Assembly: GCA_011525185.1 (NCBI GenBank)
Contig: WTIQ01000071.1
Location: 1 to 6,647, forward strand
Reading direction: 5' to 3'
Origin: Paracoccaceae bacterium
GTDB lineage: Bacteria > Pseudomonadota > Alphaproteobacteria > Rhodobacterales > Rhodobacteraceae
DNA: 6,647 nucleotides
The notes below the pieces were generated by a model that saw only the letters and a list, made by a program, of their open reading frames with translations, did not search any database and was not told where the DNA came from. Of this stretch, positions 1 through 5,822 are shown one piece after another. Made by a program: the position numbers and the translations under genes. Each line of letters opens with the position of its first letter. Position 1 is the stretch's first letter.

Positions 1-1894
1 GCCCCTCAATGGTGTAACGCACCAAAGGCACCATAGCGAAAATCATAATCGCAAAGATGACCGCAATATCGGTGATGCCAAAGAGCATAATGGCTGGGAT
101 AAGGTAGACAAAGCTTGGAAACGTTTGTGCCGAGTCTGACACGAGTAAGAGAAACACGTCGCGCAACATCTTTCCTGCAAACCGCCACATTAAGTAAAAA
201 CTCACTGCAAACAGGACCCAATATGTAAGGCGATAGAGCTGTGGATCAGGTGTCTCGCCAAAGATGCCCCATGTCCATGAGATGTAGCGAAAAATGCCTG
301 CAGCTATAAAGGACATTGCCGCAATAAAGGAGCGCCGGAATAGGAGACTGAGCAGCGCAACAAGGACACTTCCGTCAATGCGGCCAGATAGGGATAGCTT
401 TTGCGCAGGTGGCGCAGCGCCCCATACAGCAAGAGGAATTCCAAACACCATAGCCACAGCTGTCGAAGACAGAGCGTAGTAAATGGTAATCACGGATCGA
501 TCCCACCAGCCACTTAGGGCAACCCACATAAAAAAGGCGAATGCATACAGCGCTTGGCGTGGTCCAGCCACGCGCCAGGCCACATACACCACACCCGCAA
601 TAAAGGCAGGCGTCGGGATAGAAAGCAAAAAGTTTCTAAAGGGGATCAGGACGAAGTTATTCATGAAATATCGAATGCCATAGGTGGCTGATTTCAGATA
701 TTCATTTGTCAAAACAACGTTTTTGATGAACCCATCGAGCTCTTTGCCCTGGCTGAAATGTTGTTTGCGGCCAATGGTTGAAGCAATTTCATAGAACTGA
801 GCAGCAACGACGCAAAAGATAAACGCGAAAATGGACATAAGCAAAAATTTATGGCGCATGTACCACGGCGTGCCCTTTTCAAAATGCTCTGGCTGCTTTG
901 CAACCCAAGCCTTGGACAGCCGATCCAACATAATAGCCAGAAGAACAATTGTGATACCAATCTCAAAACTACGCCCAATTTTAAAGCTCCCCATCATAGC
1001 GAGCATCTTCGCGCCCAACCCTGGCATTCCGATAAAGGCCGTCAAAACAACCATCGCCAAGCAGAGCATAATCACTTGGTTCACCCCAACAAGGATCTCG
1101 GTCCGCGCCGATGGAATGTAAACATGGCGCAACATTTGCCAGCGCGTGCACCCTGACATATGCCCAGCTTCCACAATTTCGGGGCTCACTTTCTTTAACC
1201 CCAATGTGGTCATCAAGATCATGGGCGGGATCGCATATACCGTTGTCGCAACAGCGCCAGCCGTTGGACCAACTTTAAAAAAGATCACCGCAGGCAGCAG
1301 GTAAGTAAAAAACGGCAGGGTCTGCAAGACCGACAAAATAGGCTGAACAACGCTTTCTACCCTTCTATTTTTCCATGATAAAATTCCCATCATTAAGCCG
1401 ATAAAAAATGCCAGAGGAGCGGCGACAACAAGGACTGACATGGTCTGCATCGCAAGCTTCCACTGGCCGATAAGAGCCGTCCAAATGAACGTCCCAGCCC
1501 CCAGAACTGCAAGGCGCCAGCCCCCAAGGTAATACCCAACTATGCCCGCGACAGCCGCAACAGCGGTCCATGGGATGGGTCCAACATTCGGCCAACGCCG
1601 TTTTCCAAACAATAAGTTAGCCGTGACGTCTAGCAACCACTGCAAGCCTTCGGTCAAAAAACGCGTAACATAAATGAGGCCCAAATCATCCTTTATAAAA
1701 TTAAAGGTCGCATCGAGAATAGGTTCAAGCGGGGGCAGAAGAAATTCGGGCACGCGATGCAGCCATTCTGGCAGCAAACTACTCCATTGCAGCGCAGTAA
1801 ACACCACCAAGAGCACAAGTAACAGCCGCATTGCGGTAAATTCTTGCCGAGACGGCATTTCAGATGCCGTAATATTATGCTCAAGCGCCGCCAT
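1..1894 (-). CDS. Fused tandem ABC permease, ProW/OpuAB type (partial, C-terminus beyond left edge)
   Basis: Inner-membrane permease of a betaine-type ABC importer. It reads open in one frame from ATG at 1894 to the window edge (631 codons, no stop), so the C-terminus is missing. It contains two permease halves. Half 1 has a TM region around residues 120-210, with FIWTALIGQW at 136-145 and QTLPFFTYLLP from 191, followed by a coupling loop near residue 240 (EAGHMSGCTRW, a variant of the EAA motif). Half 2 repeats this with FFMWVALSGWW ending at 464 and QTFPSFVYLIPA from 590; the window ends before its expected EAA loop. Single-domain ProW/OpuAB proteins are much shorter, so this is a fusion of two units and probably supplies the whole membrane channel. 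Half 2 has about 80 extra hydrophobic residues (about 495-573). The start codon overlaps the ATPase stop by one base (TAATG), so translation is probably coupled. The substrate is inferred only from the family. Confidence 0.93.
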   Translation of the reverse strand, partial: MAALEHNITASEMPSRQEFTAMRLLLVLLVVFTALQWSSLLPEWLHRVPEFLLPPLEPILDATFNFIKDDLGLIYVTRFLTEGLQWLLDVTANLLFGKRRWPNVGPIPWTAVAAVAGIVGYYLGGWRLAVLGAGTFIWTALIGQWKLAMQTMSVLVVAAPLAFFIGLMMGILSWKNRRVESVVQPILSVLQTLPFFTYLLPAVIFFKVGPTAGAVATTVYAIPPMILMTTLGLKKVSPEIVEAGHMSGCTRWQMLRHVYIPSARTEILVGVNQVIMLCLAMVVLTAFIGMPGLGAKMLAMMGSFKIGRSFEIGITIVLLAIMLDRLSKAWVAKQPEHFEKGTPWYMRHKFLLMSIFAFIFCVVAAQFYEIASTIGRKQHFSQGKELDGFIKNVVLTNEYLKSATYGIRYFMNNFVLIPFRNFLLSIPTPAFIAGVVYVAWRVAGPRQALYAFAFFMWVALSGWWDRSVITIYYALSSTAVAMVFGIPLAVWGAAPPAQKLSLSGRIDGSVLVALLSLLFRRSFIAAMSFIAAGIFRYISWTWGIFGETPDPQLYRLTYWVLFAVSFYLMWRFAGKMLRDVFLLLVSDSAQTFPSFVYLIPAIMLFGITDIAVIFAIMIFAMVPLVRYTIEG

Positions 1895-2910
1895 TATCGA
1901 TCACCGAGCAAAATATCTAATGCAGCCTGACGCGAGAGCGCACCACAGCTCTGCCCATTGCTTTGAACGGGTATCAAATCGCGTTTATCATCGATGAGTT
2001 GGCGGGCAAGATCATGAATTGTTCTGCTCGCCTCAATCGCTTCCCCCTCGCCTGAGGCACCAGCATCTGCCAACACACCAGCATGAACGACACGAGACTT
2101 CTCGATTTCCTCAGTAAATTTGCGTACATATTCGGTGGCTGGTTCGAGTACGATCTTGTCAGGCGTGTCGCATTGCTCGACCGCGCCATCCTTCATAATT
2201 GCAATCCGGTCGGCCAAACGTAACGCTTCATCAAAATCATGCGTGATGAAAACAATCGTTTTCCCAAGCATTTCCTGTAAACGCAGAAATTCGTCCTGCA
2301 TTTCGCGTCTAATCAACGGGTCGAGCGCCGAAAATGGTTCGTCTAAAAACCAAATATCGGGTTCAATCGCCAAGGATCGCGCAATACCTACACGCTGTTG
2401 CTGTCCGCCCGATAGCTCGCGGGGAAAATACTCTTCGCGTCCCTCAAGCCCAACGAGCTTTGTAACTTCCAGTGCACGTGCGCGCCGCTCATGACGATCT
2501 TGTCCCCGCATTTCTAGGGGAAAGGCAATATTCTCCAAAACCGTCCGGTGGGGCAAGAGGCCAAAAGATTGAAATACCATCCCCATTTTTTCACGACGCA
2601 GCGTAATAAGCTCTTTTTCAGAGAGCTCCATAATATTCTGTCCCTCGACGATGATTTCACCACCTGTAATGTCGTGCAGGCGAGAAAAACATCTGACGAG
2701 TGTTGATTTTCCAGACCCCGAGAGGCCCATAATGACTAAAATTTCGCCATCGAATACATCGATTGAAACGTCTTTCACTCCCGCTATGTAGCCGTCTGCT
2801 CTAATTTCGTCGAAACTCTTCCCGCGCGCCTGCGTTGCAAGATATTTGTGCGGATCGGACCCGAATAACTTCCAAACATTTTGTGCTGAAATTGCTAAAC
2901 TTTTTGACAT
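1894..2910 (-). CDS. Betaine/quaternary-amine ABC transporter ATP-binding protein (ProV/OpuAA/ChoV type)
   Basis: Cytoplasmic ATPase that powers the importer encoded with it. All nucleotide-binding motifs are intact in the 338-residue product: Walker A GLSGSGKST (62-70), Q-loop Gln114 in MVFQSFGLLPHRTV, signature LSGGQQQR (166-173), Walker B IWFLDEP (186-192), D-loop SALD (194-197) and H-loop His224. The extended N-terminus before Walker A (NVWKLFGSDP, then a charged stretch) is typical of ProV/OpuAA rather than of generic ABC ATPases. Full ProV proteins are about 400 residues and end in two CBS domains that respond to ionic strength. Here only about 60 residues (277-338) follow the ATPase core, ending in a CBS-like stretch (CGALSRQAALDILL), so the regulatory tail is reduced. 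The gene lies 79 bp downstream of the binding-protein gene and overlaps the permease start by one base. The identity of the subunit is very secure; the substrate is not. Confidence 0.96.
   Translation of the reverse strand: MSKSLAISAQNVWKLFGSDPHKYLATQARGKSFDEIRADGYIAGVKDVSIDVFDGEILVIMGLSGSGKSTLVRCFSRLHDITGGEIIVEGQNIMELSEKELITLRREKMGMVFQSFGLLPHRTVLENIAFPLEMRGQDRHERRARALEVTKLVGLEGREEYFPRELSGGQQQRVGIARSLAIEPDIWFLDEPFSALDPLIRREMQDEFLRLQEMLGKTIVFITHDFDEALRLADRIAIMKDGAVEQCDTPDKIVLEPATEYVRKFTEEIEKSRVVHAGVLADAGASGEGEAIEASRTIHDLARQLIDDKRDLIPVQSNGQSCGALSRQAALDILLGDR
1899..1905 (-). promoter_or_regulatory. Strong ribosome binding site for the permease inside the ATPase gene
   Basis: On the minus strand the bases read GGTGATC, seven consecutive matches to the ribosome-binding complement of the 16S rRNA 3' end (AAGGAGGTGATC), four bases ahead of the ATG at 1894. 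It lies within the last codons of the ATPase gene. Together with the one-base TAATG stop/start overlap this supports the chosen start and suggests coupled, balanced synthesis of ATPase and permease. Confidence 0.7.
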
Positions 2911-2922
2911 TCGCTGAGTAAA

Positions 2923-2930
2923 CTCTCTCT
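2923..2930 (-). promoter_or_regulatory. Purine-rich candidate ribosome binding site of the ATPase gene
   Basis: AGAGAGAG on the minus strand is the only Shine-Dalgarno-like stretch close to the ATPase ATG at 2910. The 12-base gap is longer than the usual 5-9, so initiation may be modest. The 3' arm of the upstream stem-loop ends only three bases before this stretch, so the hairpin could also affect ribosome access. Confidence 0.45.
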
Positions 2931-2933
2931 ATT

Positions 2934-2956
2934 CCCTTCCGCGTGAAGCGGAAGGG
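2934..2956 (-). promoter_or_regulatory. Perfect 9-bp intercistronic stem-loop between binding-protein and ATPase genes
   Basis: The arms CCCTTCCGC and GCGGAAGGG pair perfectly around a 5-base loop (TTCAC in the transcript). The hairpin sits 33 bases after the binding-protein stop codon and 23 bases before the ATPase start. In the direction of transcription it is followed by AATAGAGAG rather than a run of U, so it is not a classical intrinsic terminator. A likely role is to protect the upstream message from 3' exonucleases or cause partial termination, giving more binding protein than membrane subunits, as is common in binding-protein-dependent importers. The structure is seen directly; the role is inferred. 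Confidence 0.75.
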
Positions 2957-2989
2957 CTTATTTATTTGGTAAAGATGAAAAGGTTTGGC

Positions 2990-3931
2990 TTAGTTAACCC
3001 AGGCTTTCCAAACGCTTTCGTTCGCAGCGAGCCATTCTTCGGCTGCTTCTTCTGGCTCCAACTCATCAATATCAACGAGCTTCGCCATTTCAGCTATTTG
3101 CGGGTTAGTGAATGAGATCTTTTTTAAAACCTCATATGCAGAAGGCCACTTATCCTTCATACCATCCCACGCCGCTTTTTTGAGGTATCCATTTGCAGGG
3201 TTACCGCAATCATAAAGCGCGTCCGGATTTGGTCCAACTGAGGGATCTTTGTCACAGCCATCGACCCAAACTGGGAATTCGACGAATTCACCTGGCCAAA
3301 CTGCCTCTGCGAAGTTTGGCGTCCAGTTGAAGACCACCACAGGACGTTTGTCCGCTTCTGCGGCTCCGATTTCAGCCCAAAGCGCTGCAGCCGATCCCGC
3401 ATTTACAACTTGGAAATTCATCCCCAAGGCTTCAACACGCTCTTGACCATGCTTCAACCAGTCCACTGGACCATCAAGATAGCGCCCCTTGCTGCCTGTC
3501 TCAGCTGTTGCAAAAAGAGCCGCACAATCGTTCAGCGCTTCCCAGCTCGGAAGGCCTGGGCATGCGTCCTTGGTCCACATTGGGTACCACCAGTCTTCAC
3601 GTGTCACCGCGTCGTGATCGCCAACGTCGTGCAGACCGCCCTTTTCAAGAGCCGCACGGAAAGAGGCACCAAATGCACCCTCCCAAACTTCGAGCTCTAG
3701 CGTGACATCTCCCAAACGCACTGATTCATAGACGGCTTGGCTGTCGGTTGTGACAAACTCGACATTATTTCCCATACCTTCGAAAATTTGGCCAACAACA
3801 TGGCTCATCACAATCTGCGAAGACCAGTTATGAATTGGTATGACAATCGGATCTGAACTATCTGCTGCAAAAGCAGACGTTGCATAGGCCGCCGAAAGAG
3901 CCGCTACGCAAGTAAGAGACTTAAACTTCAT
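2990..3931 (-). CDS. Periplasmic OpuAC-type substrate-binding protein of betaine-family ABC transporter
   Basis: Binding protein that captures the substrate in the periplasm and delivers it to the permease. The 313-residue product starts with a Sec signal peptide (MKFKSLTCVAALSAAYATSAFA, likely cut after Ala22 at AFA/AD). The mature part has the OpuAC/ProX pattern: HNWSSQ (34-39), WEGAF (83-87), EDWWYPMW (112-119), FNWTPNF (201-207) and VWPGEF (211-216). The many Trp residues (36, 83, 114, 115, 119, 185, 203, 212, 222) fit the aromatic cages this family uses to bind quaternary ammonium or sulfonium groups by cation-pi contacts. Four mature cysteines fall in two close pairs (124/136 and 226/242) that could form disulfides. 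It is first in its operon and has a good Shine-Dalgarno site. Glycine betaine, proline betaine, choline, TMAO (TmoX-like) and DMSP are all possible ligands; the sequence alone does not separate them. Confidence 0.94.
   Translation of the reverse strand: MKFKSLTCVAALSAAYATSAFAADSSDPIVIPIHNWSSQIVMSHVVGQIFEGMGNNVEFVTTDSQAVYESVRLGDVTLELEVWEGAFGASFRAALEKGGLHDVGDHDAVTREDWWYPMWTKDACPGLPSWEALNDCAALFATAETGSKGRYLDGPVDWLKHGQERVEALGMNFQVVNAGSAAALWAEIGAAEADKRPVVVFNWTPNFAEAVWPGEFVEFPVWVDGCDKDPSVGPNPDALYDCGNPANGYLKKAAWDGMKDKWPSAYEVLKKISFTNPQIAEMAKLVDIDELEPEEAAEEWLAANESVWKAWVN
3866..3931 (-). other. Sec signal peptide of the binding protein
   Basis: This encodes the first 22 residues: a short basic n-region (Lys2 and Lys4), a hydrophobic Ala/Leu/Val-rich core, and an AFA motif just before Ala-Asp, matching the A-x-A rule of signal peptidase I. 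The only cysteine (Cys8) lies ahead of the hydrophobic core's end and is not in a lipobox, so a soluble periplasmic protein is more likely than a lipoprotein. Confidence 0.85.
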
Positions 3932-3937
3932 CGTTTT

Positions 3938-3943
3938 TCCCTG
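3938..3943 (-). promoter_or_regulatory. Ribosome binding site of the binding-protein gene
   Basis: CAGGGA on the minus strand lies six bases ahead of the ATG at 3931, which is good Shine-Dalgarno spacing. It supports this start, as does the signal peptide that begins directly at it. Confidence 0.7.
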
Positions 3944-3986
3944 TTAATTGTTACATCTCGCCTGTGCTTTCGCCAAGCTTGGGTGT

Positions 3987-4016
3987 ATTCTACTGAGAAT
4001 TTGACGCACATCACGA
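3987..4016 (-). promoter_or_regulatory. Candidate sigma-70 promoter for the transporter operon
   Basis: On the minus strand a good -10 box, TAGAAT (3992 to 3987), would place the transcript start near 3980 and leave a leader of about 50 bases. The -35 region at suitable spacing (TCGTGA, 4016-4011) matches the consensus poorly, as expected for a promoter that needs an activator such as the divergent LysR protein. Assigned by eye only. Confidence 0.35.
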
Positions 4017-4033
4017 AGAAATTTGTTAGTCAT

Positions 4034-4054
4034 TGCCCCTAGAAATTAGAGGCA
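4034..4054. promoter_or_regulatory. Imperfect dyad in the divergent intergenic region, candidate LysR operator
   Basis: TGCCCCTA and TAGAGGCA form an inverted repeat (7 of 8 positions paired) around GAAAT, with a CTA-N5-TAG core that includes ATTAG, the complement of the CTAAT element described for GcvA boxes. It lies just upstream of the candidate -35 of the transporter promoter, a usual place for a LysR activator site. No exact T-N11-A centre was found. The function is inferred. Confidence 0.4.
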
Positions 4055-4067
4055 TTCCCGCTAAAGT

Positions 4068-4097
4068 CTGACTGAGATTAAGTCACTACTGTATAGA
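4068..4097 (+). promoter_or_regulatory. Candidate sigma-70 promoter of the LysR regulator gene
   Basis: CTGACT (4068-4073) matches four of six -35 consensus bases, and TATAGA (4092-4097) is a good -10 box 18 bases later. A transcript start near 4104 would put the ATG (4110) only about six bases from the 5' end. No Shine-Dalgarno sequence precedes that ATG, so the message may be leaderless or nearly so. Confidence 0.45.
4069..4085. promoter_or_regulatory. Perfect short inverted repeat overlapping the regulator promoter, candidate autoregulatory site
   Basis: TGACT-N7-AGTCA is an exact inverted repeat. It overlaps the candidate -35 and spacer of the regulator gene's own promoter, where a bound LysR protein would block transcription. 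A 5-bp arm can arise by chance, so the call is tentative. Confidence 0.35.
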
Positions 4098-4109
4098 TCG
4101 GTCACACGC

Positions 4110-5045
4110 ATGGACAATAGAAATTCTGCTTTGCCGCCACTTGACTATCTTCTTGCAATGGATGCCGCCGCAGATTGCGGTAGCTTTAAGGGCGCTTCAA
4201 AAATTTTGAACATAAGTGAGTCTGCTGTAAGCCGAAAAGTAAAACTTCTAGAACTCCACTATGATCAAACCTTTTTCAAACGCGGCGAACGATCTATTGC
4301 CCTCACGCATCAGGGGCAAAAGTTTCACGAGAATATTGCTCCTATTTTGAATGATTTGCGTGCTTTATCGCGCAACATGTTGTCGAACACGAGCCAAAAC
4401 ATCGTGACCCTCTCGGCCACTCATTCGGTTGCAGGTCTTTGGTTGATGCCTCGTCTTGGCGACTTTAATGCAAAATTCAACGACGTGACCATTAAGCTCG
4501 TCTCATCGGATAATGATGAAGAGTGTTTGGGTGCAGACATGGACCTGACGATCTTGAGAGGAAATGGCACGTGGACAGGGTATGATGCAAAATTACTGTT
4601 TGGAGAAACAGTCTTTCCTGTGTGCTCGCCTGGGTATTTGGACAACAACCCAGAGATTCGTGATATTGAGCGCCTCACAGATTACTCACTTATCGGCGTA
4701 GATAGCCAGCATACAGAATGGATGACATGGACAACATGGTTGAGTGCGAAGACGCAAAAAGATCATTGGGTTGATCAGGCCGTACTTCTTAATACGTATC
4801 CGCTCTCTATTGATGCAGCACAAAGCGGCTTGGGCGTTGCCTTGGGCTGGGGGCATTTAGTTGATCATCTCATTGATGCGGGCAAACTCGTCAGGCCCCT
4901 TGGTGACGCAGCGGTAAGAACCGAATTCGGGTATTACCTGTTAAAGCCTGCACAGCGATCAAGCTTTGAGGAGCGGGATAAAGTTGAGGCCTGGTTGATC
5001 AGCGTGTCCGAGGGACGCAAGAGATATGGTAACGTTGTCGACTAG
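4110..5045 (+). CDS. LysR-family transcriptional regulator, GcvA-like
   Basis: DNA-binding regulator of 311 residues, normal for LysR proteins. The N-terminal winged helix-turn-helix spans about residues 11-70: LDYLLAMDAAADCGSFKGAS, then the recognition region NISESAVSRKVKLLE, and LTHQGQKF at the wing end. A linker helix follows (about 72-92). The effector domain (about 96-300) has GcvA-type landmarks: THSVAGLWLMPRLGDF (104-119), DLTILRGNG (145-153), FGETVFPVCSPGYL (164-177) and SGLGVALG (239-246). It is divergent from the binding-protein gene with 178 bp between starts, the classic layout for a LysR protein controlling both genes; it may also control the convergent enzyme operon. No in-frame start lies just upstream, and the next Met (residue 17) falls inside the DNA-binding domain, so the ATG at 4110 is favoured despite lacking a clear Shine-Dalgarno site. 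The inducer is unknown. Confidence 0.93.
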   Translation: MDNRNSALPPLDYLLAMDAAADCGSFKGASKILNISESAVSRKVKLLELHYDQTFFKRGERSIALTHQGQKFHENIAPILNDLRALSRNMLSNTSQNIVTLSATHSVAGLWLMPRLGDFNAKFNDVTIKLVSSDNDEECLGADMDLTILRGNGTWTGYDAKLLFGETVFPVCSPGYLDNNPEIRDIERLTDYSLIGVDSQHTEWMTWTTWLSAKTQKDHWVDQAVLLNTYPLSIDAAQSGLGVALGWGHLVDHLIDAGKLVRPLGDAAVRTEFGYYLLKPAQRSSFEERDKVEAWLISVSEGRKRYGNVVD

Positions 5046-5064
5046 CTTAAGCGTTTGTTAACTA

Positions 5065-5817
5065 CTAATGCTCTCTGAGCAGACTGCCCATGTCTGTTCT
5101 GTGACTGCACATTCCCGCAAGCGTCATCATATGCCAAGCCAATACCAGATTTGAGGAGAGAACAGGACATTGCAGCGATTGCTCCAGCTCCTCTACGATA
5201 GAAAAACTCTGCAAATTGGTGCAGGACAAAAATAACGCATCTACGTTTTGCTCTGAGACCAATTTTTGAGAGGCGGAGACCACAGAGGATGGTGTAATCC
5301 GTGCCACATTTTCTTCTAATTGCTCCTGAAATGAGCCAAATACAGTGATATCCAACCCCTGCTCTACCAAGACCTGCCGCAGGGTTTGAGATACCTCTCC
5401 GATATAAGGCGATAAAAACGCAAGCCGCTTGACGCCCATAGCTTTGCATGCCGCAACGAGGGCAGAAACTGGCTCGGTCACATGTGTGGTGTGACAGCCT
5501 AAACGCACCAGATCAGCAATACGTTTGGCGCCAATGACCGAGGTTCCAGACGTACAACCATACCCGACGACATCATAGCGCGCGGATTTTGGAAATAAGC
5601 CAGCTGCGCCTGTTAAGTCGTTTTCCATCTCCGCAAGCGTTTCCACGGTGACCTCATCACCACTTTTGACCCGGGACGTATGCAAAGACCATTCTGGTTT
5701 TGAGAAGACTTGCGCAAATTCATATTCTAGGGTTTCGTCTGATTGCAGGACAATCAGTCCAAAATGCGCGTCAGCTCCGACCTGCGCCCCCAATTCAAAA
5801 GACAGTTTCTGCTCCAT
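5065..5817 (-). CDS. Asp/Glu racemase superfamily enzyme, maleate isomerase / EutA-like
   Basis: Cytoplasmic enzyme of 250 residues, the usual size for the maleate isomerase / arylmalonate decarboxylase / EutA branch of the Asp/Glu racemase superfamily. These enzymes use one or two cysteines for proton or covalent chemistry on small carboxylic acids. Both active-site cysteines are present: Cys88 in YGCTSGTSVIG and Cys199 in LSCTNL. Other family landmarks are GLIVLQSDETLEYEF (20-34), SGDEVTVETLAEM (52-64), TEPVSALVAA (114-123) and RLAFLSPYIGEV (131-142). It starts 5 bp after the lyase stop codon, so the two are cotranscribed; its Shine-Dalgarno site is weak. The partner lyase suggests it isomerizes or racemizes an intermediate of the same pathway. 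Maleate isomerase, an amino-acid racemase and the ectoine-utilization protein EutA are all possible. Superfamily is secure; reaction is not. Confidence 0.87.
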   Translation of the reverse strand: MEQKLSFELGAQVGADAHFGLIVLQSDETLEYEFAQVFSKPEWSLHTSRVKSGDEVTVETLAEMENDLTGAAGLFPKSARYDVVGYGCTSGTSVIGAKRIADLVRLGCHTTHVTEPVSALVAACKAMGVKRLAFLSPYIGEVSQTLRQVLVEQGLDITVFGSFQEQLEENVARITPSSVVSASQKLVSEQNVDALFLSCTNLQSFSIVEELEQSLQCPVLSSNLVLAWHMMTLAGMCSHRTDMGSLLREH

Positions 5818-5822
5818 GCCAG

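Noticed and set aside
831..1156. Plus-strand open frames of about 100 codons across the permease region
   Set aside because: They have no family resemblance and lie opposite a continuous minus-strand frame with clear permease motifs. They are shadows.
1674..1997. Plus-strand open frame spanning the permease-ATPase junction
   Set aside because: Ser/Arg/Cys-rich shadow translation with no motif. Both real genes on the other strand are intact here.
2934..2965. Plus-strand intrinsic terminator (stem-loop followed by CTTATTTATTT)
   Set aside because: On the plus strand the hairpin is followed by a T-rich stretch, but no plus-strand gene lies upstream to terminate. A role in the minus-strand operon is more plausible.
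3410..3705. Plus-strand open frames opposite the binding-protein gene
   Set aside because: Low-complexity, Cys/Arg/His-rich products typical of antisense frames; no ribosome site or family match.
2990..3931. Firm naming of the binding protein as TmoX, ProX or ChoX
   Set aside because: The pocket residues cannot be assigned without a structure or alignment, and no tmm/tdm, bet or cho gene is present to support one ligand.
4001..4029. Plus-strand promoter with TTGACG at 4001-4006
   Set aside because: The -35 is good, but the matching -10 position (TGTTAG) is poor and the next gene starts 80 bases later. The TATAGA promoter is closer and better.
5042..5449. 135-codon minus-strand frame overlapping the racemase-like gene
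   Set aside because: It is out of frame with the enzyme, which shows both catalytic cysteine motifs. The alternative frame has no recognizable domain.
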